Source: Longimicrobiaceae bacterium (GTDB taxonomy: Bacteria > Gemmatimonadota > Gemmatimonadetes > Longimicrobiales > Longimicrobiaceae). Taken from it: DNA of 64,000 bases. The position numbers and the translations under genes are program-made. The notes below the pieces were generated by a model. The model had not been told where the DNA came from. It searched no databases and worked only from the letters and a program-made list of their open reading frames with translations. The DNA lies in assembly GCA_036375715.1 (NCBI GenBank), contig DASVBS010000022.1:1-64000 (forward strand), given 5' to 3'. Positions 16,879 through 24,674 of the stretch are shown here, in pieces (the stretch's first letter is position 1; every line of letters starts with the position of its first letter).

Positions 16879-17823
16879 ATGCGGCGACGCTATCACCAAG
16901 CTCCCTCCGGATCTCGTCACGTCTGGCTGGCCGCCACAGCATGCCTCTTCGCTCTTCTCGGGTCCGCCTGCTCGGAAGGCGGGGCTCCCTCGAATGAGGC
17001 GAATCAGGCTGCCTCGGAAGAGTGCGATCCCGAAGACGCACGGGCTCTTCTGACGGAACTGGGGACCCGGGCCCAGCGCGTGCCCCTGCTCGCGCCGGAC
17101 AGCATCCTCCAACCGGCACTCCGGGAGGCATACGACTCGTTGGTCACGCCCGAGCTGCTCGATCGCTGGCTGAGTGCCCCCATAGAGGCCCCCGGCCGCG
17201 AGACCTCCAGCCCCTGGCCCGAGCGGATGGAGATCGACTCGGTGGTGGCGGCGGAGGACGGCTCCTGCCGCGTCTATGGCACGCTCGTCTATGTCACCAG
17301 CACGGAGGCGGCGACCGGCGGGGAGGTGGGTCGTCGCACGGTCGTCGCCCGGGTAGTCGGAGGGGAGACCCATCGCGTCGCCGAGCTCCAGTTGGGTGCA
17401 TTCGGAGGCGAGCCGGATCCGGACGGCTCCACCGCGGCGGCAGCCGTAGGGGATCCCGAGGGTCGCGATCCCGCTGCGGTGATCCGGCGCTACTACGAGG
17501 CCGTGAACGCCGGCGACTACCAGGCGGCGTATGCTCTGTGGGGCGACAGCGGTCGCTCGAGCGGTCAGAGCTTCGAGGAGTTCGCCGCGGGCTACTCCGA
17601 CACCGAGAGTGTGCAGGTGGAGATCGGCGAGCCGGGCAGGGTCGAAGCGGCGGCGGGATCCCGCTACATTCGCATCCCCGTGGTCCTGCGCGCCCGGCTG
17701 AAGAGCGGCGAGGAGCAACGCTTTGAGGGTACCTACACGCTCCGTCGCGCCGTCGTGGACGGTGCGACGGAGGCGCAACGTCGCTGGCACATCGACTCGG
17801 CGGAGCTGAGGGAAACCAGCTGA
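16879..17823 (+). CDS. Lipoprotein with NTF2-like C-terminal domain, function unknown
   Basis: This 314-residue predicted lipoprotein starts at ATG 16879, which gives a signal peptide with lipobox LLGSAC near residues 27-32. The middle part (residues about 50-190) is not recognised. Residues about 195-300 resemble the NTF2/SnoaL-like cone fold: AAVIRRYYEAVNAGDYQAAYALW begins with the typical long helix, followed by beta strands ending in WHIDSAELRE. Such domains in lipoproteins often act as small-molecule or protein-binding modules. It is followed by the GH53 galactanase gene after 11 nt, so the two are probably co-transcribed. It is divergent from the Tat-exported TIM-barrel gene. Confidence 0.7.
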   Translation: MRRRYHQAPSGSRHVWLAATACLFALLGSACSEGGAPSNEANQAASEECDPEDARALLTELGTRAQRVPLLAPDSILQPALREAYDSLVTPELLDRWLSAPIEAPGRETSSPWPERMEIDSVVAAEDGSCRVYGTLVYVTSTEAATGGEVGRRTVVARVVGGETHRVAELQLGAFGGEPDPDGSTAAAAVGDPEGRDPAAVIRRYYEAVNAGDYQAAYALWGDSGRSSGQSFEEFAAGYSDTESVQVEIGEPGRVEAAAGSRYIRIPVVLRARLKSGEEQRFEGTYTLRRAVVDGATEAQRRWHIDSAELRETS

Positions 17824-17834
17824 CAAAACCACCC

Positions 17835-19820
17835 ATGCCAACCCGACCCGGACACCCCCGGCCGCTGCTCGGGCACATCACGCGCTTTGGCCGCATCACG
17901 CCGTTCCTTCTCGCCACCGCCGGCCTCTTGGTCGCCGCGCGAGCGAACGCGCAGCCCGGACCTGAGCCCGTCGATCCCACCGGCGAGGAGGTGGTGATCC
18001 GCCCGGTGGAGAGCGACCTGTTGAGGAAGCCGTGGGTCTCCCTGAGCGCCAGTAGCGGCGCCGGCTCGGTAAGGGCGGCGAGGGACGGGAATCTGGAGAC
18101 GGCGTGGTTGCCGCAGGGAAGCAGTGCACGAGAGTGGCTACAGGTCGACCTGGGCGGCGCGTACGACAATCTCCGAAAGGTGGAAGTCGTCTTCCCCGAT
18201 CCAAAGGGGATCTATCGCTATCGGATCGAGGCGTCGAGCGACGGCGAGCAATGGGAGACGATCGCGGATCGGAGCCGCGCCGAGCGGCCGTCACGCGGCG
18301 GGGTGCACCTCTTCACCCGACCCGAAACCAGGTACCTGCGGGTCCACTTCGTGGAAGCGCCCCGCGAGGCTCGCCCCGGAGTGGCCGAGCTACGAGTCTT
18401 CAACTACCTCCGCGACGACCTCGTTCTCGGGGCGGATCTCTCCTTCGCGGACGACTACGCAGATCGGAACTACTACGTTCGCCCCGACCCCTCCCTGCAG
18501 AACGTGGGAGCGGGCCCTCACCTCCTCGACGTGGCTCGAGACCGCGGGATGGAGTTCATTCGTCTGCGGGTCTTCAACGAGCCGCGCAACGAGCGCACAG
18601 GCGAGCCACGCACGCCGCCCCGTCAGGGCCCGGAGCGTACACTCGAGGTGGCCCGCTGGGTGAAGGAGAGGGGAATGCAGCTCGGCATCGACTTCCACTA
18701 CGCCGATTCGTGGGCGGACCCGGGGAAGCAGCCCAAGCCGCGCGCCTGGGCGAAGCTGGAGTTCGATGAGCTGGTCGCGGCGCTGCACGACTTCACCTAC
18801 TCGTACGTCCGCCGTCTGGTCGAGCAGGGGACCGTTCCAGACAAGGTTGCCGTCGGGAACGAGATCATCAACGGCTTCCTCTGGGGCAGTGAGAGCAACC
18901 CCATCATTGCCGCTGCCGGTCCGGACGCGACCGTGAACCCGCCGTACTTTCGGGACCAAGCGGAGATCTATCGGTCACAGCCTGGCGGGAGGCTGCTGTG
19001 GCAGTACTGGGGATCCGACGACCCCGAGAAGCGTCGCCTCTACGACGAGGCCTGGGACCGCTTTGCAACCCTGATCGCCGCCGGCATCGCCGCCGTGCGG
19101 GAGGCGTCGCCCCGGACGAAGGTGGAGCTGCACACGATCGTCGGGAGCGGGCAAGGGGAGCGCTCCGGTCTGGAGAAGACGATGGAGTTCTGGCGCCAGC
19201 TCCTCTCCCGGGTCAAGGCTCGCGGGCAGGAGCCGGACGTGCTCGCCATCTCCTACTATCCCGAGTGGCACGGGACGGTGGAGCAGCTCGACGTCAACCT
19301 GCACACCATCGCCACCGCCTTCCCGCAGTACCCCGTCAACATCGCGGAGACCGCCTATCCCGCCTCCGGCGACATCCCCCAGCCAAACTCCGTCTTCCCC
19401 CGGACCGTGCAGGGGCAGGCCGATGCGATCCAGAGAGTCTTCCAGGCGGCGAACGACGTCGTGGACAATCGCGGCGTCGGCGTCCTCCTCTGGGAGCCTG
19501 CCAGCTTCCAGGCGATGTTCCGGCCGGTCCCTGGCATGGAGAGCTACTACGAACCGCTTCCTTCGATCGACGTCTTCAACCGCAGCCACGCCCGCGAGAT
19601 CGTCGAGAGCCGGCTATACCTGACCGTCCCGGCCGGAGCGCCGCTCGAGCTTCCCCGCAAGGTGGATCGGTTGATCACCGCCACGGGGCAGATCGACGAG
19701 ATTCCGGTCACCTGGGAGCCGGTAGCGCCGGAGGCAACCAGCGCCCCCGGAGAGCTGTCCGTCACCGGCTCGACCGAAGCCGGACCGGTTCAGGCGTTCG
19801 TCACGGTGGTGGCTTCGTAG
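17835..19820 (+). CDS. Exported GH53 endo-beta-1,4-galactanase with discoidin domain
   Basis: This 661-residue secreted enzyme should cleave beta-1,4-galactan side chains of pectic arabinogalactan. A signal peptide (FLLATAGLLVAARANA) ends near residue 39. Residues about 65-195 form a discoidin (F5/8 type C) carbohydrate-binding domain (EWLQVDLGGAYDNLRKVEV). The GH53 barrel starts at VLGADLSFADDYADRN. The acid/base Glu is in KVAVGNEIINGFLWG near residue 343, and the nucleophile Glu is in PVNIAETAYPASG near residue 505. A short all-beta tail follows the barrel (EIPVTWEPVAP), a typical bacterial immunoglobulin-like linker. Transcribed just downstream of an NTF2-like lipoprotein gene. Confidence 0.9.
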   Translation: MPTRPGHPRPLLGHITRFGRITPFLLATAGLLVAARANAQPGPEPVDPTGEEVVIRPVESDLLRKPWVSLSASSGAGSVRAARDGNLETAWLPQGSSAREWLQVDLGGAYDNLRKVEVVFPDPKGIYRYRIEASSDGEQWETIADRSRAERPSRGGVHLFTRPETRYLRVHFVEAPREARPGVAELRVFNYLRDDLVLGADLSFADDYADRNYYVRPDPSLQNVGAGPHLLDVARDRGMEFIRLRVFNEPRNERTGEPRTPPRQGPERTLEVARWVKERGMQLGIDFHYADSWADPGKQPKPRAWAKLEFDELVAALHDFTYSYVRRLVEQGTVPDKVAVGNEIINGFLWGSESNPIIAAAGPDATVNPPYFRDQAEIYRSQPGGRLLWQYWGSDDPEKRRLYDEAWDRFATLIAAGIAAVREASPRTKVELHTIVGSGQGERSGLEKTMEFWRQLLSRVKARGQEPDVLAISYYPEWHGTVEQLDVNLHTIATAFPQYPVNIAETAYPASGDIPQPNSVFPRTVQGQADAIQRVFQAANDVVDNRGVGVLLWEPASFQAMFRPVPGMESYYEPLPSIDVFNRSHAREIVESRLYLTVPAGAPLELPRKVDRLITATGQIDEIPVTWEPVAPEATSAPGELSVTGSTEAGPVQAFVTVVAS

Positions 19821-19946
19821 CGCTCGCACGAGGCGTCGCACGCTTGATCCGGCCAGGGCGGGGAGATACTTTGGTCCCCGCGGCAAGCCGGTCGTCGCAC
19901 GCCTTCCCTTTTCCGCTTCCCGCTCCGCACCTTCAGGAGAGCTCGC

Positions 19947-20333
19947 ATGGGCAAACCGGCGGCACGAATGTCCGACCAGGTCCTCCAGTCCGCGCCGCAC
20001 TGCCACGCCCCGATCCATCCGCCCGCGCCCACGCCCACTCCGGCACCGCACCCGGCGCTGCCACTGCCGATCATCAAGGGCCAGCCGAACGTTTTGATCG
20101 GAGGCCTTCCTGCCGCGCGTGTGAGCGATATGACCGCACCGTGCGTGCTTCCTACCTGTGTTCCGGCGGGACCGGGGGTCATCTCACTGGGTTCTACCAC
20201 CGTGCTCATCGGCGGCCTTCCGGCTGGGAGGGTAGGCGACATGACCACCCACGCCAGCTGCGTCGCGCCCATCCCGTCTCCGGTCGGTCAGATCATGCCT
20301 CCTGGCTGCCCCACCGTTCTGATCGGGGGCTGA
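19947..20333 (+). CDS. PAAR-domain spike-tip protein
   Basis: This 128-residue protein is built of PAAR motifs: GQPNVLIGGLPAARVSDMTA, TTVLIGGLPAGRVGDMTTH and a final PTVLIGG. PAAR proteins form a zinc-containing cone that caps the VgrG-like spike of type VI secretion systems or extracellular contractile injection systems. The likely zinc ligands are His and Cys residues such as those in DMTTHASC and the HCHAPIH segment near the N-terminus. The ATG has AGGAGA about 8 nt upstream. No VgrG, sheath or baseplate gene is in the window, so this is an orphan tip. It is followed after 5 nt by a methyltransferase gene, which may be coupled to it. Confidence 0.85.
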   Translation: MGKPAARMSDQVLQSAPHCHAPIHPPAPTPTPAPHPALPLPIIKGQPNVLIGGLPAARVSDMTAPCVLPTCVPAGPGVISLGSTTVLIGGLPAGRVGDMTTHASCVAPIPSPVGQIMPPGCPTVLIGG

Positions 20334-20338
20334 GGTCC

Positions 20339-21427
20339 TTGCGGCTCCATCATTTCGAATCGCTCCGCCCGCTCTGCCCCACGTGCCGCAACACAGATGG
20401 TAGCGGGGCCCCGCTGCGCATCGCCCAGGTCGCGCACGAGCAGGAGAATCAGATCCTCCAGGGCATCCTGCACTGCTCCAATCCGCAATGTCAGCGTGAA
20501 TACCCGGTCATCGACGGGATTCCGCTGCTGCTGGGGGACCTGCGTCGCTTTGTCGCGGACAATGCCCCGCGTCTGCTGACCCGTACCGACCTGCACCCCG
20601 ATCTGGAAAGCCTCATCGGCGATTGCCTCGGGCCAGGGTCCGATTTCGATGGCTCCCGTCAGCAGGTGAGCTCCTATTGCTGGGAGCACTACGGGGATTT
20701 CGACACGGGGCTGGAGACCGACTCAGCGAGGCGGGGGACCCTGCTCGCCGCGCTGAAGCTCGGACTGGAGATCGCGGATGCCCTTCCGGACGGCCCGGTC
20801 CTCGACCTGGGGTGTGGACCGGGTCGGTCGACTTTCGAGCTGGCGCGGCGCACCGGTCGCGCGGTCCTTGGGGTCGATCTGCACCTTCCCATGCTCCGGT
20901 TCGCCAGCCGCCTGCTGACAACCGGAACCGCGAGCTATAGCCTGCGACGGGTGGGATTGGTCTACGAGCGGCGGGAATTTCCGGTAGACCTTCCCGGCGC
21001 CGAGAGAGTCGATTTCTGGGCCTGCGACGCGGCCGCCCTTCCGTTCGAAGCGGGCACTTTCGCCGCCGCGACCGCCCTCAACCTGCTCGACTGCGTCTAC
21101 TCCCCGCAGACCATGCTCGCCTCGCTCGCCTCCGTGCTGCGTCCGGGCGCCCCCGCGGTTCTTACGACGCCGTACGACTGGTCCCCGGGAGCGACCCCCA
21201 TCGAGGCCTGGATCGGGGGCCACTCGCAGCGGGGTCCGCTGGCCGGGTCGAGCGACGCAACCTTGCGGGCGCTCCTCGGTGAGCCAGAGGGCGAGTCGGC
21301 ACTTCCGCTGCGGCTGGTCGCCGAGCGCGAGGGGGTCCCCTGGCGGGTCCGCCTGCACGATAGAGCGTTCATGGAGTACCGTCTGCACCTCCTGGTCGCC
21401 CGCCGCCAGGATGATCCGGACGGGTGA
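20339..21427 (+). CDS. SAM-dependent methyltransferase with N-terminal zinc-ribbon (Trm112-like)
   Basis: This 362-residue product consists of an N-terminal treble-clef or Trm112-like zinc ribbon (CPTC near residue 14, then CSNPQCQREYPVIDGIPLLL) and a class I methyltransferase domain. The SAM-binding motif I is VLDLGCGPGRSTFELARR near residue 160, with acidic motif II in VLGVDLHLPML. I chose the TTG at 20339, which lies 5 nt after the PAAR stop and has GGGGGCTGAGG just upstream; no ATG precedes the zinc ribbon in this frame. The target is unknown. The coupling to a PAAR gene raises the possibility of an effector or of a protein that modifies the injection system. This is an inference from position only. 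Confidence 0.72.
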   Translation: MRLHHFESLRPLCPTCRNTDGSGAPLRIAQVAHEQENQILQGILHCSNPQCQREYPVIDGIPLLLGDLRRFVADNAPRLLTRTDLHPDLESLIGDCLGPGSDFDGSRQQVSSYCWEHYGDFDTGLETDSARRGTLLAALKLGLEIADALPDGPVLDLGCGPGRSTFELARRTGRAVLGVDLHLPMLRFASRLLTTGTASYSLRRVGLVYERREFPVDLPGAERVDFWACDAAALPFEAGTFAAATALNLLDCVYSPQTMLASLASVLRPGAPAVLTTPYDWSPGATPIEAWIGGHSQRGPLAGSSDATLRALLGEPEGESALPLRLVAEREGVPWRVRLHDRAFMEYRLHLLVARRQDDPDG

Positions 21428-21463
21428 TCACGATCTCGGCTGCGACCTCCAACCTCCCCGGCC

Positions 21464-22279
21464 ATGAGCATTTCGTTCCTTCGCAACCCGATCGTATCGC
21501 TTCTGCTGCTGGCCTGTTCGGCCGTCACCGCTACCGCCTCTGCTTCCGCGCAGGAGCCCTCGGGCCCCAGCGACGCCGAGCTGCTGGCGATGTACGAGGA
21601 GCTTCGCGTGGCGGACGTAGTGGACGGGATGGACATGGTGGGACTCAGAGGGGTGGGCCTCGTCGACCGGAAGATCCAGCCCCTCTGGCGCGACACCGAT
21701 TCTCTGACCCACCAGATCCGCGGCATCGCGGTAACCGTCCGCTACGTACCGCACAACCGGGTGGTCCCCAATCCCATCCCGGAGGACGAGTTCTCCGCCT
21801 GGGAAGGAAGCTGGTACAACGAGATCTCGCCGGAACCTTTCGTCCCGCTGCTGAAGGAGGGGAGCGTGGTGGTGATCGACGCGAGCGGAAACGGCGACAC
21901 GGGCACGGTGGGCTCCTTCAACTCCCTGGACTGGGTGGCGCGGGGCGCTGTGGGCATCGTGACCACCGGCAGCGTGCGGGACACGGACGAGGTGATCAAG
22001 CAGCGGATCCCGGTCTACCTGGATCCGCTGCAGCGCGGCCGGGGGATTCGGCCGGGCCGCAATATGGTGGAATCGGTGAACGAACCGGTGGAGATCGGCG
22101 GCGCGCTGGTGCGGCCCGGCGACGTGATCGTGGCAGACGGGGACGGGGTGGTGGTCGTGCCGCGGGAGTACGCGGTGGAGGTCGCCCGTCGCGCGCGGGC
22201 GGTCCTGCAGGCGGACATGGCCGGGCGCCGATCACTCTACGAGCGGCTGGGCCGTCCGCTGGATGAGACGGTGCAGTAG
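21464..22279 (+). CDS. Exported RraA-family protein (aldolase-like fold)
   Basis: This 271-residue protein has a signal peptide (SLLLLACSAVTATASASA) followed by an RraA / HMG aldolase fold domain. Typical RraA elements are present: LRVADVVDGMD, GVGLVDRKIQPL, VVVIDASGNGDTGTVGSF, GIVTTGSVRDTDEV with the conserved Arg-Asp, and ALVRPGDVIVADGDGVVVVP near the C-terminus. Cytosolic relatives are 4-hydroxy-4-methyl-2-oxoglutarate aldolases, decarboxylases, or the RNase E inhibitor RraA. Export argues against RNase regulation and for a periplasmic catabolic lyase. The gene follows the methyltransferase by 36 nt. The Cys in the signal could make it a lipoprotein, but the lipobox is weak. Confidence 0.8.
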   Translation: MSISFLRNPIVSLLLLACSAVTATASASAQEPSGPSDAELLAMYEELRVADVVDGMDMVGLRGVGLVDRKIQPLWRDTDSLTHQIRGIAVTVRYVPHNRVVPNPIPEDEFSAWEGSWYNEISPEPFVPLLKEGSVVVIDASGNGDTGTVGSFNSLDWVARGAVGIVTTGSVRDTDEVIKQRIPVYLDPLQRGRGIRPGRNMVESVNEPVEIGGALVRPGDVIVADGDGVVVVPREYAVEVARRARAVLQADMAGRRSLYERLGRPLDETVQ

Positions 22280-22346
22280 GGAGGGCACGTCGGGGCGTAG
22301 AAGACGCGGATGCGCTCTGTTGATGCTAAATATCGTGGGCGACAGG

Positions 22347-22395
22347 AGTTAGGACTTAGGAGTTAAAAGTTAGGAGTTGGAAATTCGGAGTTGGG
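22347..22395. repeat. AGTTAGG heptamer tandem array
   Basis: Seven consecutive heptamers are AGTTAGG, ACTTAGG, AGTTAAA, AGTTAGG, AGTTGGA, AATTCGG and AGTTGGG. The array lies between the convergent RraA-like and HAD genes and ends 15 nt before the HAD stop codon. No inverted partner array is seen. Confidence 0.8.
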
Positions 22396-22410
22396 CGCTC
22401 ACCTGTTCGC

Positions 22411-23163
22411 TCACTCGACCGCCGCCGCGACGTGATCGACAACCCGGTCTGGACGGATGGAGGTACTGCGCAGCAGCTCTTCGCGGAACTTGCCGGTGCG
22501 CACGAGCACGGCCCGCATGCCGGCGGCCTGCGCTCCGCCGATGTCGGCTTCGAGGTCGTCGCCGACCACCGTCACGCGTTCCGGGCTCACCCCCATCGAC
22601 GCGGCCGCCAGGTGAAAGAACTCGCGGGAGGGTTTTCCCACCACCAGCGCCTCGAGCGAGGCTGCGTACTCCAGCGCGGCCACGAAGGGGCCCGCGTCGA
22701 GGGCGAGGCCGTCGGGGCGGCGCCAGTACCGGTTCTTCTGCAGCGCGACCAGGCGCGCGCCACCGAGCAGGTGCCTGAAGGCCTGGTTCAGCGCCTCGAA
22801 GCTCCAGGCTTCACCGAGATCGCCGACGACCACCGCCGCGGGCTCGTCGTCGGTGATCTCGAGATCACGGAAATCTTCGTGCGTGGGGGCGGGAACGAAG
22901 AGCGCGACGCGGTGCAGGCCGGCCCGACGCAACCAGCTCGCCGCGGCGCGTGGCGCAGTGAAGATCTCCTCCGCTTCGATGGGGAAGCCCATCCGGCGGA
23001 GGCGCTCGGCCAACTCGCGGCGGGCGAAGCGCGTCGTGTTGGTGAGATAGCGCCGTGGTATCTCCCGCTCGACGAGGTGGTGAACGGCCTCGAGCGCGCC
23101 CGGAAGCGCTTCGTCCCCCAGATAGAGGGTGCCGTCGAGGTCGAGCAGGTAGCCTTCCGCCAA
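22411..23163 (-). CDS. HAD-superfamily phosphatase, NagD-like (IIA)
   Basis: This 250-residue haloacid dehalogenase-type hydrolase would dephosphorylate small phosphoesters such as nucleotides or sugar phosphates. Motif I is LLDLDGTLYLGDE (nucleophile Asp near residue 8), motif II is YLTNTTRF, motif III is the Lys in VVGKPSREFF, and motif IV is VVGDDLEADIGGAQAAG. The cap between motifs II and III is of C2 type, as in NagD and HDHD2. The reading frame begins with a TTG at 23163, directly before the GYLLDLDG strand; no ATG is available upstream in this frame close to the gene. It is preceded on the same strand by the plug-domain lipoprotein, 17 nt away. Confidence 0.85.
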   Translation of the reverse strand: MAEGYLLDLDGTLYLGDEALPGALEAVHHLVEREIPRRYLTNTTRFARRELAERLRRMGFPIEAEEIFTAPRAAASWLRRAGLHRVALFVPAPTHEDFRDLEITDDEPAAVVVGDLGEAWSFEALNQAFRHLLGGARLVALQKNRYWRRPDGLALDAGPFVAALEYAASLEALVVGKPSREFFHLAAASMGVSPERVTVVGDDLEADIGGAQAAGMRAVLVRTGKFREELLRSTSIRPDRVVDHVAAAVE

Positions 23164-23180
23164 GGCGTGAATCCCTGGGT

Positions 23181-23699
23181 CTACTGGCCGCGCTTGGTTG
23201 TGATCAGGATCACACCGTTGCCGCCGCGCATGCCGTATAGTGCGGTCGAAGCAGCGTCCTTCAGGATATCAATACGCGCGATGTCGGCGGGGTTCAACCA
23301 GTCGATGCCTCGCCCGCGCACGACACTCACCGGTTGGCCGTCCACGACGTAGAGCGGCTCCGGGTTACCGGTGAAGGTCGCCAGCCCGCGGATGCGGATG
23401 GAGAAGCCCCCCGAGGTGGTGGGGATCACCTGGACGCCGGCGAAGCGGCCCGCGATCAACTGCTCCACCTGCCGGACGCGGCTGTTCCGCATGGTGGCGT
23501 CGGTCTCCGCGGAGATACTGGCGGGCGGAGTCACGCCGGCGCGGGCGCCGAACCCGATCGTGGCCTCTTCATCCCTTTCCGGTGCCGGCTGTTGCGGCGA
23601 GGAATTGCCGTGGCACCCCACGGCGAACCAGGCGGCGAGCAGCATGAGGGTGCCACGAAGGACGAACATCAACGATGCGGGGGCGGGGTGGGGACTCAT
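23181..23699 (-). CDS. Lipoprotein consisting of a lone TonB-receptor plug domain
   Basis: This small 172-residue protein begins at ATG 23699, which has AGGAG seven nt upstream. It has a lipoprotein signal (LLAAWFAVGC) and then a SusC-like plug domain: QVEQLIAGRFAGVQVIP, GGFSIRIRGLATF, LYVVDGQPV and NPADIARIDILKDAASTALY, ending in GGNGVILITTKRG. In SusC/RagA receptors this plug is followed by a 22-strand barrel; here the protein ends immediately after the plug with an intact stop codon. A barrel-less plug anchored by lipid could act as a surface or periplasmic partner of a receptor, or be a relic of one. I see no frame continuing into a barrel downstream. Confidence 0.8.
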   Translation of the reverse strand: MSPHPAPASLMFVLRGTLMLLAAWFAVGCHGNSSPQQPAPERDEEATIGFGARAGVTPPASISAETDATMRNSRVRQVEQLIAGRFAGVQVIPTTSGGFSIRIRGLATFTGNPEPLYVVDGQPVSVVRGRGIDWLNPADIARIDILKDAASTALYGMRGGNGVILITTKRGQ

Positions 23700-24066
23700 G
23701 GGAACTCCTGGGCGGCCGTGATCGGGCCCGTGCGGGGTCCAGCGTGGCGCCAGCGCGGAAGCGGTGGACGCCGATTGCGGCGCATGCGGGAAGTACACCG
23801 CCGGTGGCATCGACCCGCAGCAGCCGGAGCGACCCCGCGGCGGCTGTTCGAAGCTGCGCGCCGGCGAGGACAGGCTCCAGAGTCCTAAGGCGTCGGATCG
23901 ATGCCCCTATGTATGAATGCTTGCCGGCAGGGCAGGAAGCAATGGGTTTGCGTGATTTTCGCCGACCGCACACTGGAAGGCACGACTTTTCCAGATCAAC
24001 TCAAGTGCGGACCGGTAGGTGCCGACACTCGTTGATCATCAACGCGGACGAACACCCCCCGGGCTC
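23700..24066. other. Divergent intergenic region, no gene seen
   Basis: This 367-bp stretch separates the plug lipoprotein (minus strand) from a small membrane protein (plus strand). I see no supported coding frame, repeat or terminator in it. It presumably holds promoters for both sides, but I could not identify them with confidence. Confidence 0.4.
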
Positions 24067-24303
24067 ATGCAACTGTTCTATCTCGCCGTCGCGCTCCTCG
24101 TTTACGCCTTCACCGCGGGGGATCTCTTCCGCGGCGCCCCGCCGGAGACGTTCCGGGAAGCGGTAGGTGGAGCGCTGGCATGCGCGCTGGTGGCGGCGAT
24201 GTGGCCGATCGCCCTGATCTGGCGCGGCCTGCTCGGAGGTACACCGCGGGAACTCCCCGAGCCCGTCATCTCCGCCGCCGAACCCTCTCGCGGCGAGGTC
24301 TGA
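24067..24303 (+). CDS. Small membrane protein, unknown
   Basis: This possible 78-residue protein starts at ATG 24067 with a hydrophobic segment (FYLAVALLVYAFTAG), has a second one (ALACALVAAMWPIALIWRGLL), and ends in a short Pro/Glu-rich tail. Two transmembrane helices joined by a short acidic loop (PPETFREAVGG) are likely. I do not recognise a family. The codon use, with G or C in most third positions, supports coding. There is no strong ribosome-binding site, so the assignment is moderate. Confidence 0.5.
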   Translation: MQLFYLAVALLVYAFTAGDLFRGAPPETFREAVGGALACALVAAMWPIALIWRGLLGGTPRELPEPVISAAEPSRGEV

Positions 24304-24454
24304 GCGACCGCTTCGATCAACGCACTGCAGACGCGGCGGCTGCACCCGGCTGACTGCGCGCGGCCGGATGCGGTGCCCCGTTTCCTCGGTCGGCCCGGAA
24401 CGACCCGCTGGGGTCATCGTTGGGCGTGTCGCCATCATCCCCCTCCCGTTCTTT

Positions 24455-24657
24455 GGTCCTGCACGTCACTTCCGCACGTCAGTTCTGCACGTCGGATCAC
24501 GCCCCTGGCCTGCATCTCTGACCCTGCCCCTCTCGGTCCTGCCCTCGGTTCTGCCTCTCGGTACCTCGATCGGGCGCCTCGGCGCCGCCCTTCAGTTCCG
24601 CACCTGGATCCCGCACCGTAGCCACCACCCCGGTCCCGCACGTCGGCCCCACCTTGG
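24455..24657. repeat. 13-bp degenerate tandem array
   Basis: About fifteen units, mostly 13 bp, follow the pattern GGTCCTGCACGTC, ACTTCCGCACGTC, AGTTCTGCACGTC and so on, with later units such as CGGTTCTGCCTCT, CAGTTCCGCACCT, GGATCCCGCACCG and GGTCCCGCACGTC. A few units are 12 or 14 bp. The array fills most of the 371-bp gap between the small membrane protein and purU and ends 17 nt from the purU stop codon. I see no coding pattern in it. Confidence 0.75.
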
Positions 24658-24674
24658 CAGTTCAACTCCGCCGG

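Noticed and set aside
15677..17131. A 484-residue version of the TIM-barrel protein with a long N-terminal extension
   Set aside because: The extension is antisense-like, Arg/Pro-rich sequence before a clean Shine-Dalgarno, ATG and Tat signal at 16708.
18998..20338. Possible large protein running from within the GH53 gene through the PAAR gene into the methyltransferase
   Set aside because: The first part overlaps two well-supported genes in another frame and is low complexity. Only the segment from 20339 has a domain structure.
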